Counted from the stretch's first letter, positions 49,430-59,541 are shown. The stretch: 64,000 nt of DNA from Cyclobacteriaceae bacterium (GCA_016787725.1 JAEUTZ010000015.1:62001-126000); one strand, 5' to 3'. Notes: generated from the sequence alone by a model not told the origin. Made by a program: numbers and translations.

Positions 49430-52000
49430 TTGATCAAACGCTTCCTTTTTATACCGGCCGTAATGCTGCTCGTCAGCCTGCTGATCTCAGGCTGCTCCAT
49501 TGAACAGAACAATATTACAAGCACACTTTTTCACAACACTACCGCCCACTACAACGGGTATTATTATGCGCTTGAAAAAACAAGGGAAGTAGAAAAGATC
49601 ATCCTAAAAAGTCTGGATGACGATCCCAATCAAATCCTTCGTCTTTTCCCAAAACTTGATACCGTGCTGGCAAAGAGCTTTACCAAAGACACCGATGAAA
49701 TTATCAAAATGGCATCGCTCTCCATCCAGCGACATCCCAACAGCAAATGGGTGGATGATAATTACGTCCTCGTGGGCAAAGCCCGATTGTTTGCTGGGGA
49801 TTACACCAATGCCATTCAAACATTCAAATACGTTAATACAAAAAGTACGGATGCCAATACCCGACACCGCGCACTGGTTCAATTGCTACGAACATTTACT
49901 GAGCAAAATGATTTTGACCGGGCAGAAGAAACTTTTCGTTTTTTGGAAAAGGAGAAACTCAACAAGCAAAATCGCAAAGACCTGTTTCTCGAAAAAGCTT
50001 ACTACTACCAAGTGCGCAACGACTATGACTACATGGTGCGCAACCTCACCGCGGCTGATTCCTTGCTCGAACGAAAGGACCGAAAAGGGCGGATTTATTT
50101 TTTGATTGGCCAGATCTATCAAAAATTAGGTTTTGATGCCGAAGCCTACAATTACTATCGCAAATGCATTGGCACCAGTCCTGAATATGAAATTGATTTC
50201 TATGCACGGTTGAATATGGCCCAGGTTGCCCGGCTGGATGATAAGCGGGACATTAAACAATTACGCGCTCAGTTTGAAAAAATGCTGGGCGATGCAAAGA
50301 ATGTTGAGTTTCGCGATAAAATCTATTATGAGTTGGGTGAATTTGATCGTAAGCAAGGCAACCTCAAACTAGCCATTGAAAGTTATACGCAGGCCGCCCA
50401 TGCCGGCACCAACAAACGAATTCAGGGCAGTTCTTATTTACGCATTGGCCAGCTGCAGTTTGACTCGTTGAAGAAATACACGCTCGCCAAACTTTACTAT
50501 GATAGTGCCATAGGTGCATTGCCAAAAGACTTCGAAGGCTATGACAATATTAAAAAGCGACAAGAAGTGCTGGGTGAATTTGCCCGGTATACGGAGGCGA
50601 TTGCCTGGAATGACAGTTTACTGATGCTCGCAACACTGGATACAGCAACGGTACGCGTGCGATTGGATTCTATATTGGCCAGTCGAAAAATTGTTGAGGA
50701 TGCCGGAAAGAAAAAGAAGAAGCGGAGTAATGGCGGCAGCGGAGGCTCGCAAGTTAGCTCGCTTTATCGGTCCGAATCTTCGGCTACTACGGATTGGTAT
50801 TTTGGAAATCCCTCTGCGGTTGCGCTGGGGCAATCGGAATTTCAACGGATCTGGGGAGCCATTCCGCTGGAAGACAACTGGCGTAGATCCAATCGAACAA
50901 CCGTTATCAGCGAGCCCGGGGCTTCCGTTGTAGACGCGCCTACACAGGAAAAAACCACGGAAAACTCGAAAGCCGCCACAGAAGTGGATGAAGTGGGTGC
51001 ATTGCTGAAGCAAATTCCACGTACAGCCGAACAGCAACAGGCGGCCCTGGCTAAAATCGAAGAAGGATATTTTAAGTTGGGAGATCTGTACTATTTCCAG
51101 CTAAACGAAAAGGAAAATGCATTTGATTCCTACGAAAAGTTATTGCAACGTTTTCCAGACTCGGAATTTAAACCCGAGGTTTTATATAAGTTATACCTTA
51201 TCGTATTTGAAAAAGATCCCACCCAGGCCGAACGGTATGCGTCCATGCTGAAGAGTAACTATCCGAATTCTCATTTTACACGGGTGCTGATCAACCCGGA
51301 TTACCAGCGCGAAACCAGTGTGGCTGCCGAGAAGCAGAAATTAATTTACAAGGAAGCGTTTGCCTACTATCAGGCCAACAACCTGCGAATGGCTCAGGAA
51401 AAAATTAAGGCCGCCTTGCAGGAAGGGGAAACCGCTTTTACTCCTCAAATTGAGTTGTTAAAAATTTTAGTGACCGGCCGAACGGAAGATGTTACCCGGT
51501 ATCAGTTCGAATTGGGTGAGTTTATTAAGAAATACCCGGATGAGGCATTGAAACCCTATGCCGAGCAATTGCTTGCCTCGTCTAAATCATTATTGGAAAA
51601 GCAAGAGCGCGCCAAGGGTATTCAGTTTATCCAATCTTTGGAGGGGCCTCATAATTTTGTGATCGTTTACAATACGGCCGAAAAAATAACGAATCCCGTT
51701 TCAACGGCTCTCGAAAAGTACAATGCTTCCCAATGGAAAGACTTGAAGCTAAACACGAGCAATATCATTTTGAATGATGAAAAAACGATCACCATCGTAA
51801 CCGAACTCCCTACGCTGGAAGCGGCATTAAGTTATTTCGACAAATTCCTCGCCCAGATCGCTATCGGCAAACCTTTTTCGAATTATAAATTCTATAGCTT
51901 TGTAATTACCAAAGATAATTTTCAAATTTTTTACCGAACTAAGGCACTGGATGAGTACCTCACCTTCTTTGATCGAAACTATCAAAAGCAAAATCAATAG
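49430..52000 (+). CDS. sprE: Type IX secretion lipoprotein SprE/PorW (TPR)
   Basis: An 856-residue lipoprotein (lipobox I-S-G-C22) with the family opening N-N-I-T-S-T-L-F-H-N-T-T-A-H-Y-N-G-Y-Y and many tetratricopeptide repeats (about 85-385 and 520-720), with a low-complexity stretch K-K-K-K-R-S-N-G-G-S-G-G (about 425). SprE/PorW joins T9SS complexes and is needed for secretion and gliding in Bacteroidota. The start is TTG. Its last 50 bases overlap the PBP1A gene. No other T9SS gene lies in the window. Confidence 0.85.
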   Translation: MIKRFLFIPAVMLLVSLLISGCSIEQNNITSTLFHNTTAHYNGYYYALEKTREVEKIILKSLDDDPNQILRLFPKLDTVLAKSFTKDTDEIIKMASLSIQRHPNSKWVDDNYVLVGKARLFAGDYTNAIQTFKYVNTKSTDANTRHRALVQLLRTFTEQNDFDRAEETFRFLEKEKLNKQNRKDLFLEKAYYYQVRNDYDYMVRNLTAADSLLERKDRKGRIYFLIGQIYQKLGFDAEAYNYYRKCIGTSPEYEIDFYARLNMAQVARLDDKRDIKQLRAQFEKMLGDAKNVEFRDKIYYELGEFDRKQGNLKLAIESYTQAAHAGTNKRIQGSSYLRIGQLQFDSLKKYTLAKLYYDSAIGALPKDFEGYDNIKKRQEVLGEFARYTEAIAWNDSLLMLATLDTATVRVRLDSILASRKIVEDAGKKKKKRSNGGSGGSQVSSLYRSESSATTDWYFGNPSAVALGQSEFQRIWGAIPLEDNWRRSNRTTVISEPGASVVDAPTQEKTTENSKAATEVDEVGALLKQIPRTAEQQQAALAKIEEGYFKLGDLYYFQLNEKENAFDSYEKLLQRFPDSEFKPEVLYKLYLIVFEKDPTQAERYASMLKSNYPNSHFTRVLINPDYQRETSVAAEKQKLIYKEAFAYYQANNLRMAQEKIKAALQEGETAFTPQIELLKILVTGRTEDVTRYQFELGEFIKKYPDEALKPYAEQLLASSKSLLEKQERAKGIQFIQSLEGPHNFVIVYNTAEKITNPVSTALEKYNASQWKDLKLNTSNIILNDEKTITIVTELPTLEAALSYFDKFLAQIAIGKPFSNYKFYSFVITKDNFQIFYRTKALDEYLTFFDRNYQKQNQ

Positions 52001-54293
52001 CCTGCTCAGGATTGAAAGACCCTGGATACGCAAAACTGTATTCTATGTGTGGGTAATCTTCCTTGCATTTCTTATTGGATTCCCTTTGTACATTCTTTCT
52101 GTGCGCGTAGATCTCCTCGGGCTATACGGGGGAATGCCCAGCACGATTGAAATTGAAAATCCCGAAAATGATTTGTCCTCCGAAATCATTTCTGCGGATG
52201 GCGTTTCCCTCGGTCGTTACTTCCGCTTCAATCGCAGCCAGGCACAATTCCATGAACTTTCCGAAGACCTGGTCAATACGCTGGTAATCTCCGAAGACCA
52301 TCGGTATTACAATCATTCAGGGCTTGACTTCGAGGCTTTTCTGCGGGTGATTTATGGAGCGTTGACCTTCAACATGCAGGGCGGGGGCAGTACCATCACC
52401 CAACAGCTCGCAAAAAACCTGTATACCCGCAACCCAGATAAAAGTCTGGATGGTTTAATTGCTAAACTGGGTGGGTATCCGAAACGAATTGTTGAGAAGA
52501 CCAAAGAGTGGATTATCTCCGTTGACCTTGAACGTAATTTTACCAAGGAAGAAATCATCGCCATGTACCTGAACACCGTGGAGTTTAGCAGTAACTCTTA
52601 TGGGATAAAAGTTGCTTCCGAAACCTACTTCAATAAGCCACCCGACAGCCTTAATCTTCAGGAGTCTGCTGTATTGGTGGGGATGCTTCAGAATCCTTCC
52701 TTTTACAATCCCAAACGGTGGCCGGACAGGGCCCTGGCAAAAAGGAATACCGTGCTGGCTAAAATTTATAAACACAGGTATAAGATTACTACCCAGGAAG
52801 AATTTGATTCATTGAAGGCCTTACCGCTGGGTCTTGATTTTAATATTCAGAACCAGAATGAAGGACTAGCTACCTATTTCCGGACCGTATTGAGTAACTA
52901 CCTGATGGGCTACTGCAACGAACGCGGTATTGACCTGTGGAACTCGGGATTGAAAATTTACACCACCATTGACAGCCGGCTGCAAAAGTATGCAGAGGAG
53001 GCTATGGCGGAACACATGAAACCCCTGCAGGCGCAATTTGATGAGGAATGGAAAAAACGGGGGCGCAACCCCTGGGTAGGTGAAGACGATAAGGAAATAA
53101 AAGATTTCCTACAGAGGCGGATCCGGCAAACCGATGCATATAAAATTTATGCAGAGAAATACGGAGAGAAGTCGGACTCATTAAAAATCATGCTCAACCT
53201 TAAAAAGCCCATGTCCATTTTTACCTGGGATGGTGAGCGCGATACGCTGTTCAGCAGTTACGACTCGTTGAATTATTATAAGCGCTTTATCCAGGCGGGC
53301 TTTATGGCCATGGACCCCTACACCGGCCATATCAAAGCGTGGGTGGGGGGCATCAATCACAAGTATTTCAAGTTCGATCACGTTAAGCAGGGAACACGCC
53401 AGCCAGGTTCAACATTCAAACCCTTTGTATATGGCCTGGCCATGGAAACGGGATGGTCACCGTGCGTAATAAAAAAAGACATTGCACCCCAATTTGATTT
53501 ACCGGGTCAGCCAGCGTGGTATCCCTTAAATGCTGATGGAACGCGCGGTCATGGCCAAAGCATGACGATCCGCAAGGCCATGGCACAATCGGTAAATTCT
53601 ATTACGGCTCAAGTCATGCAAGAACTGAAAGCCGAAAACGTGGTGGAGTTTGCGCATCGCGTTGGCATTCAAAGCAAATTGGATGCGGTACCCTCGCTAT
53701 GTTTGGGAACCAGTGATGTATCGTTGTATGAAATGGTGGGTGCCTATAGCACCTTCGTCAACAGCGGCATTTACACCGAACCTATTTACATCACCCGCAT
53801 AGAAGATAAGAATGGCAACGTGCTGGATATTTTCAATCCTAAAACCCGCGAAGCCATCCACGAACAAACGGCTTATAAAATGATTTACATGCTGCGTGGC
53901 GGAGCGGAAGAAGAAGGCGGAACGTCCCTGGGGTTAAGTCGCGACTTGCGTATTGACAATGAGATTGGCGGAAAAACCGGAACTACGAACGATGCCTCAG
54001 ACGGTTGGTATATTGGATTAACACATGATCTTGTTGCGGGCGTCTGGACGGGTGGTGATGAGCGGGCCATTCACTTCCCATCCTGGGTATTTGGACAGGG
54101 GGGCCGCACCGCCAGACCAATCTGGGATAAATTCATGATGAAAGTGTATGCCGACCCGGAATCAGGGATCGTGAAGGGTCAATTCAAACGCCCTGTCAGT
54201 GGATTGGATATGACGCTCGATTGCAGCAAACATGAAATCTCCGACTCCTTACAGATTCTGGATGAGGAGCCGTGGGATATTGACAATGAGTAG
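51951..54293 (+). CDS. Penicillin-binding protein 1A family (bifunctional)
   Basis: A 780-residue class A PBP: one transmembrane helix (about 28-48), a GT51 glycosyltransferase (about 85-270, catalytic E in S-E-D-H-R-Y-Y-N-H-S-G and G-G-S-T-I-T-Q-Q-L-A-K-N) and a transpeptidase (about 420-720, P-G-S-T-F-K serine-lysine, S-V-N and G-K-T-G-T). Both catalytic centres are intact. The only fitting ATG lies inside the SprE gene, a 50-base overlap in another frame, suggesting translational coupling. Confidence 0.95.
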   Translation: MSTSPSLIETIKSKINSLLRIERPWIRKTVFYVWVIFLAFLIGFPLYILSVRVDLLGLYGGMPSTIEIENPENDLSSEIISADGVSLGRYFRFNRSQAQFHELSEDLVNTLVISEDHRYYNHSGLDFEAFLRVIYGALTFNMQGGGSTITQQLAKNLYTRNPDKSLDGLIAKLGGYPKRIVEKTKEWIISVDLERNFTKEEIIAMYLNTVEFSSNSYGIKVASETYFNKPPDSLNLQESAVLVGMLQNPSFYNPKRWPDRALAKRNTVLAKIYKHRYKITTQEEFDSLKALPLGLDFNIQNQNEGLATYFRTVLSNYLMGYCNERGIDLWNSGLKIYTTIDSRLQKYAEEAMAEHMKPLQAQFDEEWKKRGRNPWVGEDDKEIKDFLQRRIRQTDAYKIYAEKYGEKSDSLKIMLNLKKPMSIFTWDGERDTLFSSYDSLNYYKRFIQAGFMAMDPYTGHIKAWVGGINHKYFKFDHVKQGTRQPGSTFKPFVYGLAMETGWSPCVIKKDIAPQFDLPGQPAWYPLNADGTRGHGQSMTIRKAMAQSVNSITAQVMQELKAENVVEFAHRVGIQSKLDAVPSLCLGTSDVSLYEMVGAYSTFVNSGIYTEPIYITRIEDKNGNVLDIFNPKTREAIHEQTAYKMIYMLRGGAEEEGGTSLGLSRDLRIDNEIGGKTGTTNDASDGWYIGLTHDLVAGVWTGGDERAIHFPSWVFGQGGRTARPIWDKFMMKVYADPESGIVKGQFKRPVSGLDMTLDCSKHEISDSLQILDEEPWDIDNE

Positions 54294-54369
54294 GTAGCCG
54301 TCATTCTCCTATTGCTTCCGGCACGAAGGAATCGAACCACCAATCTTTGTAAACTCTTAACTTAGCCGC

Positions 54370-56160
54370 GTGCAGGAGCAGGTAAAAGAATCCATTTCAT
54401 CCCTTCCCGATTCGCCCGGGATTTACCGCTATTACAATAAAGACGGTGAACTTATTTATGTAGGCAAAGCCAAGAGTTTAAAGAAACGGGTTAGCAGCTA
54501 TTTCAATAAACAATCGCAATACAATCGTAAAACTGAAAAACTCGTTTCGGAAATCAAGAAAATTGAATTTACGCTTGCCAATTCAGAGTTCGATGCGTTG
54601 CTGCTGGAAAACAACTTCATCAAGCAATACCAACCCAAGTACAACATCCTGTTAAAGGATGATAAGACCTTTCCTTACCTCTGCATTTTAAAAGAACGCT
54701 TTCCGCGAATCATCTATACGCGCAAGTACATTCCCAAACAAGGTGAGTACTTCGGGCCCTACACCAGTGTGGTCTCTATGAAAAGTGTATTGGAGCTTGT
54801 GCGGCAATTGTACTCCATCCGTACCTGCAACCTGCTGCTTTCGCAGGAAAACATTGTGCAGAAAAAATTCAAGGTGTGTCTGGAGTTTCACATTGGCAAC
54901 TGCAAAGGCCCGTGCGAAGGGCTTCAAAACGAAACTGAATACCTGGAAGACATTGCACAAGCACGAAACATCTTAAAAGGCGATTTGAGTGTGGTAGAGG
55001 ATGAGTTGATCCACCGTATGAAAACTGCTGCTGATGGGCTTGAATTTGAGAAAGCAGCCCTCTATAAACACAAGCTTGAGTTGCTGGAAAAATTCCAGAC
55101 CAAATCCATGGTGGTCAACCGCAAACTCACCAACATAGATGTGGTAACCATTACCGGCACCGAAACAGAGGCCTATGTCAACTACCTTCAGATCAAAGAA
55201 GGCGCCATCATCTTTTCAAAAAACCTGGAGATCAAAAAGAAGCTGGACGAAACCGATGATGAGATTCTGAGCATGGTGGTACAGGAGGTGCGCAGCACTT
55301 ACCACAGTACCAATCCGGAAGTATATACGAACCTGGCGCTTCCCGTAAAGTCCGATGACTTTGAGAATGTGGTGCCTCAGATTGGCGACAAAAAGAAGTT
55401 GGTTGATTTATCGCTAAAGAATGCATTGTATCAAAAGCGTGAGAAAGAAATCAACAAGGAAGAACAAAAAGGAAAGCGGAACAAAGTATTGCACATTCTG
55501 CAGGATAACTTGCGATTGCTTCAGTATCCCAGGATTATCGAATGTTTTGACAACTCTAATTTTCAGGGTACTTCACCGGTTGCCTCCATGGTTAGATTTG
55601 TGGATGGAAAGCCCGATAAAAAAGGGTATCGCCATTTTAATATCAAAACGGTTACGGGCCCCAATGACTTTGCTTCCATGAAGGAAATTGTGAGCAGGCG
55701 ATACAAACGGATCATGGAAGAACAAAGTGAGTATCCCCAGTTGATTATTGTGGATGGTGGCAAAGGACAGTTGAGCAGTGCCTGTGAAGCGTTGCAGGAA
55801 CTGGGCCTTTACGGAAAAATTCCCATCATCGGCATCGCTAAAAAGCTGGAAGAGATTTATTACCCCGAAGACAACCTGCCCTTGCTTATCAGTAAAAAAT
55901 CACCCGCCCTGTTATTGATCCAGCGCATTCGCGATGAAGCTCACCGGTTTGCCATCACCTTTCATCGGCAAAAACGAAGTCAGAATACTTTCGTTACCGA
56001 AATTGAACAGATACCGGGCATCGGTAAAAAAACAGCTGACAAATTATTGGCGCACTTCAAATCGGTGAAGAAAATCAAGGAAGCCAGTCTGGAAGAACTC
56101 ACCGAAGTGGTGGGAGAAAAAATTGCGCAGAAACTGAAAGCGGAAAGCGGAAAAACTTAG
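54370..56160 (+). CDS. uvrC: Excinuclease ABC subunit C
   Basis: A 596-residue UvrC of full length: GIY-YIG nuclease (about 15-95, G-I-Y-R-Y-Y and L-I-Y-V-G-K-A), UVR domain (about 205-240), the RNase H-like nuclease (about 375-520; E-C-F-D-N-S-N, D-G-G-K-G-Q) and a C-terminal helix-hairpin-helix (I-P-G-I-G-K-K-T-A). It makes both incisions in nucleotide excision repair. The start is GTG. It ends in a 13-bp hairpin. Confidence 0.98.
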   Translation: MQEQVKESISSLPDSPGIYRYYNKDGELIYVGKAKSLKKRVSSYFNKQSQYNRKTEKLVSEIKKIEFTLANSEFDALLLENNFIKQYQPKYNILLKDDKTFPYLCILKERFPRIIYTRKYIPKQGEYFGPYTSVVSMKSVLELVRQLYSIRTCNLLLSQENIVQKKFKVCLEFHIGNCKGPCEGLQNETEYLEDIAQARNILKGDLSVVEDELIHRMKTAADGLEFEKAALYKHKLELLEKFQTKSMVVNRKLTNIDVVTITGTETEAYVNYLQIKEGAIIFSKNLEIKKKLDETDDEILSMVVQEVRSTYHSTNPEVYTNLALPVKSDDFENVVPQIGDKKKLVDLSLKNALYQKREKEINKEEQKGKRNKVLHILQDNLRLLQYPRIIECFDNSNFQGTSPVASMVRFVDGKPDKKGYRHFNIKTVTGPNDFASMKEIVSRRYKRIMEEQSEYPQLIIVDGGKGQLSSACEALQELGLYGKIPIIGIAKKLEEIYYPEDNLPLLISKKSPALLLIQRIRDEAHRFAITFHRQKRSQNTFVTEIEQIPGIGKKTADKLLAHFKSVKKIKEASLEELTEVVGEKIAQKLKAESGKT

Positions 56161-56189
56161 AGGGCTTAAAGCATCCGCTTTAAGCCCTC
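56160..56189 (+). terminator. Hairpin terminator after uvrC
   Basis: GAGGGCTTAAAGC pairs perfectly with GCTTTAAGCCCTC (13 bp, 4-base loop), overlapping the last base of the uvrC stop. No T-run follows, so it may act as an mRNA 3' stabiliser or a bidirectional stop with the convergent small gene. Confidence 0.6.
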
Positions 56190-56214
56190 GCAAATATTCA
56201 AGCTGTTAAATTAA

Positions 56215-56427
56215 TTATTCTTTTTGGTCGATGCCGCCCTTTTTCCGTATGAGGAGATCATAACTTTTTGAGATTAACGCTGGACCTAATACACAGGCCA
56301 GAATTCCAACTCCTAAAAATTGTACTCTCGTTCCATAAGCATGATGTGCAATGGTCAAATAAACTCCGATAAAAAAGATAAGAATGCCAACTGCTCCGAT
56401 GAGATTTATTAAGCTCTTATTTTTCAT
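56215..56427 (-). CDS. Small two-helix membrane protein
   Basis: A 70-residue protein with two transmembrane helices (about 7-27 and 36-54), a histidine pair between them (A-H-H-A-Y-G) and a basic/acidic tail (R-K-K-G-G-I-D-Q-K-E). I recognise no family. It is alone between convergent uvrC and the prolyl oligopeptidase gene upstream on its strand (111-base gap). Its base composition matches a real gene. Confidence 0.65.
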   Translation of the reverse strand: MKNKSLINLIGAVGILIFFIGVYLTIAHHAYGTRVQFLGVGILACVLGPALISKSYDLLIRKKGGIDQKE

Positions 56428-56538
56428 ATCATTAAATATTTTTAGTTTTCATCACAAAAATAAAATGACTTAAAAAAACTAGTCAACTAAAAAATATTAA
56501 TAATTCCATAAAAATGGATTGTCAGGTTTGCGGCATTC

Positions 56539-58677
56539 TTATAAATCTTTCTTCGCCAAGGGTGGCACAATGCCCATGTTATACCAGGCGAAGGAATAAT
56601 AGTCAGCGATCAAATCTATTCCTTTGGTAATGTTCGATGAGCCATGGGCCGAGTTAACATCAATACGAATGAGAACCGGATTGGTTCCTGCCTGATGTTC
56701 CTGCAACGTAGCCGCAAACTTGAAGCTATGAGCGGGCACCACACGGTCATCGTGATCAGCCGTGGTAACCAGGGTAGCTGGGTAATTGACACCGGGTTTC
56801 AAGGCATGTACCGGTGAGTAGGCCTTCAGGTAGTCAAACATTTCCTTCGAATCTTCGGCCGTTCCATAATCGGAAGCCCAGGCTGCGCCAATGGTGAACT
56901 TATGGTAGCGCAGCATATCCATGACTCCCACCTGCGGCACCGCCACCTTCGCCAGATCGGGTCGCTGGGTCATCACGGCACCCACCAATAGCCCGCCATT
57001 TGAACCCCCGTTTATGGCCAGGTAATCGCTTGAAGTATACTTTTCCTGGATCAGGTATTCTCCGGCTGCAATAAAATCATCAAACACATTTTGCTTGTTG
57101 AGCTTGGTTCCTGCCAGGTGCCATTTCTCACCGTATTCACCACCCCCGCGTAAATTAGGCTGAGCAAAAACTCCACCGTTCTCTAACCAAACAATTCTTG
57201 ACGTACTGAAGGAGGGCGTCAAGCTAATGCTGAAGCCCCCATAGGCATATAGCCAGGTAGGATTTTTCCCATTCAGCTCAATCCCCTTTTTATGCACAAT
57301 GAACATGGGGATTTTCGTGCCGTCCTTGCTCGTATAAAAAACCTGCTTGGTTTCGTAGTCCTCCGGATTGAATTTCACGGCAGGTCGCTCATACTCACTG
57401 GACAGACCCGAAGCCACGTTGTATTTGAAAATGGTGGGCGGATAGGTGAAGGAGGTAAACGTGTAGTATAAATCCTGATCATCTCTCCAGCCGCCAAACC
57501 CAGAGGCGGTACCAATTCCTGGAAGTTCAATTTCGCGCTCCAACTTCCCATTTAAGTCATACTGTTTGATTTGGGTTTTAACATCCACCAGGTACCGGGC
57601 AAAGATCTTGCCGCCCCCGGTAGAAGTGCTCAAAGAGTTCTCCGTTTCCGGAATTAAGTTTTTCCAGTTCTCAAACGATGGATTGGCGGCATCCACCGAA
57701 ACTACTTTGGAATTAGGGGCATTGAAGTTTGTCTCAATGATAAGTTTTGAGCCATCATTATCAATTACATATTGATCGCTTTCAAATCCTGTCTTGATAG
57801 GCAGAATTTTACTGTTGGGGGTCGCTAAATCCTGAACAAACAACTCATTGCCGGTGGTGCTCTCCGAGGTGGTAATGATCAGGTAGCGCTCATCTTCGGT
57901 TAAGTAGCCACTAACAAATCTTCTTTTCTGCGTGTCTCCAAAAATTACTTTGTCCTGCGCGGGAGATGTTCCCAGTTTATGATAATACAGCTGCTGATAC
58001 TCATTCTTGGCAGCCAGGCTGCTCTTCAAGCCTTCTACAAAACGATTAATATAGTATCCGTCATTCCCTCTCCAGGAGATTCCACTTTGCTTCATGTTAC
58101 GGATCGTATCCTCAACCAGAGTTTTATCTGACGTTCTAATTACCACTGCCTCAGCCCGGTCGGCCCCACCCCTGGCAATTTGAAAAGCCAGCAGGGATCC
58201 ATCTTTGGAAAAGGATAATCCACGCATGGTGGTAGTTCCATCTTTAGAGAACGTATTGGGATCGAGAAAAAGCTCTGGCTCCCCTTGCTCACCTTTTTTG
58301 CGATAGAGTACGGACTGATTTTGCAATCCGCTGTTTTTATAAAAGTAGTAATACTCCCCACGTCTGAAGGGTGCACTCAACTTCTCATAGTCGTTCAATT
58401 CGAGCAATCGCTTTTTTACGGCATCGCGATAGGTAATGTTGTTGAGGTATGAAAATGTAACCTCGTTTTGAGCGGTGACCCAATCCGCCACTTGTTTGGT
58501 GGTGTCATTCTCCATCCAGCGATAGGGGTCTGCGACCGGAACATCGAAATAGGTATCCACGCTATCCACTTTTGCAGATACAGGATAATTTGAAACGGTC
58601 TCTGGTTTGGGGGCTTGTGTACAGGCAGCCAGGCTGGCTAATAGCCCAGTGATCAGGAATAATGAAATAGGTTTCAT
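56539..58677 (-). CDS. Prolyl oligopeptidase family serine peptidase (S9A), lipoprotein
   Basis: A 712-residue peptidase: lipobox L-A-A-C19, the family start P-V-A-D-P-Y-R-W-M-E, a seven-bladed propeller (about 85-430) and an alpha/beta-hydrolase domain with nucleophile S559 in N-G-G-S-N-G-G, Asp in D-H-D-D-R-V-V and His in N-S-A-H-G. It cleaves short peptides after proline at the cell surface or periplasm. Its minus-strand promoter lies in the palindrome region shared with the TspO-related gene. Confidence 0.95.
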   Translation of the reverse strand: MKPISLFLITGLLASLAACTQAPKPETVSNYPVSAKVDSVDTYFDVPVADPYRWMENDTTKQVADWVTAQNEVTFSYLNNITYRDAVKKRLLELNDYEKLSAPFRRGEYYYFYKNSGLQNQSVLYRKKGEQGEPELFLDPNTFSKDGTTTMRGLSFSKDGSLLAFQIARGGADRAEAVVIRTSDKTLVEDTIRNMKQSGISWRGNDGYYINRFVEGLKSSLAAKNEYQQLYYHKLGTSPAQDKVIFGDTQKRRFVSGYLTEDERYLIITTSESTTGNELFVQDLATPNSKILPIKTGFESDQYVIDNDGSKLIIETNFNAPNSKVVSVDAANPSFENWKNLIPETENSLSTSTGGGKIFARYLVDVKTQIKQYDLNGKLEREIELPGIGTASGFGGWRDDQDLYYTFTSFTYPPTIFKYNVASGLSSEYERPAVKFNPEDYETKQVFYTSKDGTKIPMFIVHKKGIELNGKNPTWLYAYGGFSISLTPSFSTSRIVWLENGGVFAQPNLRGGGEYGEKWHLAGTKLNKQNVFDDFIAAGEYLIQEKYTSSDYLAINGGSNGGLLVGAVMTQRPDLAKVAVPQVGVMDMLRYHKFTIGAAWASDYGTAEDSKEMFDYLKAYSPVHALKPGVNYPATLVTTADHDDRVVPAHSFKFAATLQEHQAGTNPVLIRIDVNSAHGSSNITKGIDLIADYYSFAWYNMGIVPPLAKKDL

Positions 58678-58695
58678 GGGATTTGTTTAAGGTGA

Positions 58696-58736
58696 CAAGT
58701 ATAGCCCCGTACACTTGATAAATCAAGCTACCTTTG
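58696..58736. promoter_or_regulatory. Divergent promoters around palindrome CTTGATAAATCAAG
   Basis: CTTGAT-AA-ATCAAG (58714-58727) is a perfect palindrome. On the minus strand its TTG (58726-58724) lies 20 bases before TATACTTG (58703-58696), a promoter for the peptidase. On the plus strand TACCTTTG (58729-58736) starts 2 bases after it, the -7 box for the TspO-related gene. A protein bound here would cover both promoters. Confidence 0.5.
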
Positions 58737-58761
58737 ATCAGTAAACTGAATCCTTTGCCCA

Positions 58762-59541
58762 ATGGATAAACGAACCATCATTTTATTAAATGGAATCGCA
58801 CTGGTAACTATTTTGATCATCAATGCGCTGGCCAATATCCTGCCCATTAATGGGATGAATACAGGCGAAATTTCCGCCCTCTATCCCAGCTTGTTTACTC
58901 CGGCTGGATTTACTTTTTCTATTTGGTCGGTAATCTACCTGCTGCTGATTGGGTTTGTGTTGGCACAACGTACCATTTCCACAAGTCCCAAGTTTTACGA
59001 GCTCTCTCTATGGTTCTGGCTGTCGTGCCTGGCCAATGGCGGTTGGATTCTTGCCTGGCATTATCACTACTTGGTTGCTTCCGTAGTGATCATGATTACT
59101 CTTTTGTTTTCGTTAGTCCGGATCTTTCTCTTGATGCAATCCATGCCTTTGTCAACGCCCGTACAAAAAGTCTTTGTCAAACTTCCGTTCACGTTCTATC
59201 TGTCGTGGATTTGTGTAGCCACCATCGCCAATTTGTCGGCTCTACTGGTTTCCTGGTCATGGGAAGGCGGGCCCCTGTCTGCTACATCCTGGACGATTGT
59301 GATGATGAGTGTGGCAACCGTACTGGCAATTTACATCGTTGCGCGTTTCCTCGATCCAGCCTTCTTACTGGTGTTGATTTGGGCGCTTTTTGGAATTTAC
59401 AGCAAATGGACAGGAACTGAAAACAACAGCATCGCGTGGGTGGCTTTCGCTGAGCTAATTATCCTCGCGCTCCTCTTTATTTTCTTTGTAATCAGAAAGA
59501 AATCGTCAGTTAATGATGTCAAACCCGGTGTAGGGTATTAA
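58762..59541 (+). CDS. TspO/MBR-related membrane protein
   Basis: A 259-residue protein with about eight transmembrane helices. The segment after helix 1 (I-S-A-L-Y-P-S-L-F-T-P-A-G-F-T-F-S-I-W-S) is the TspO-type start of helix 2 with its Trp, but the protein is about 100 residues longer than classical five-helix TspO. Such proteins are often called tryptophan-rich sensory proteins in Bacteroidota; ligand and role are unknown. Its last 36 bases overlap the convergent serS gene. Confidence 0.7.
   Translation: MDKRTIILLNGIALVTILIINALANILPINGMNTGEISALYPSLFTPAGFTFSIWSVIYLLLIGFVLAQRTISTSPKFYELSLWFWLSCLANGGWILAWHYHYLVASVVIMITLLFSLVRIFLLMQSMPLSTPVQKVFVKLPFTFYLSWICVATIANLSALLVSWSWEGGPLSATSWTIVMMSVATVLAIYIVARFLDPAFLLVLIWALFGIYSKWTGTENNSIAWVAFAELIILALLFIFFVIRKKSSVNDVKPGVGY

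Noticed and set aside
54317-54340. The stretch CGGCACGAAGGAATCGAACC reads on the minus strand like a tRNA T-arm and 3' end.
   Set aside because: The T-stem is mismatched and no D-arm, anticodon arm or acceptor partner lies next to it in the 76-base gap, so no tRNA or clear remnant can be supported.
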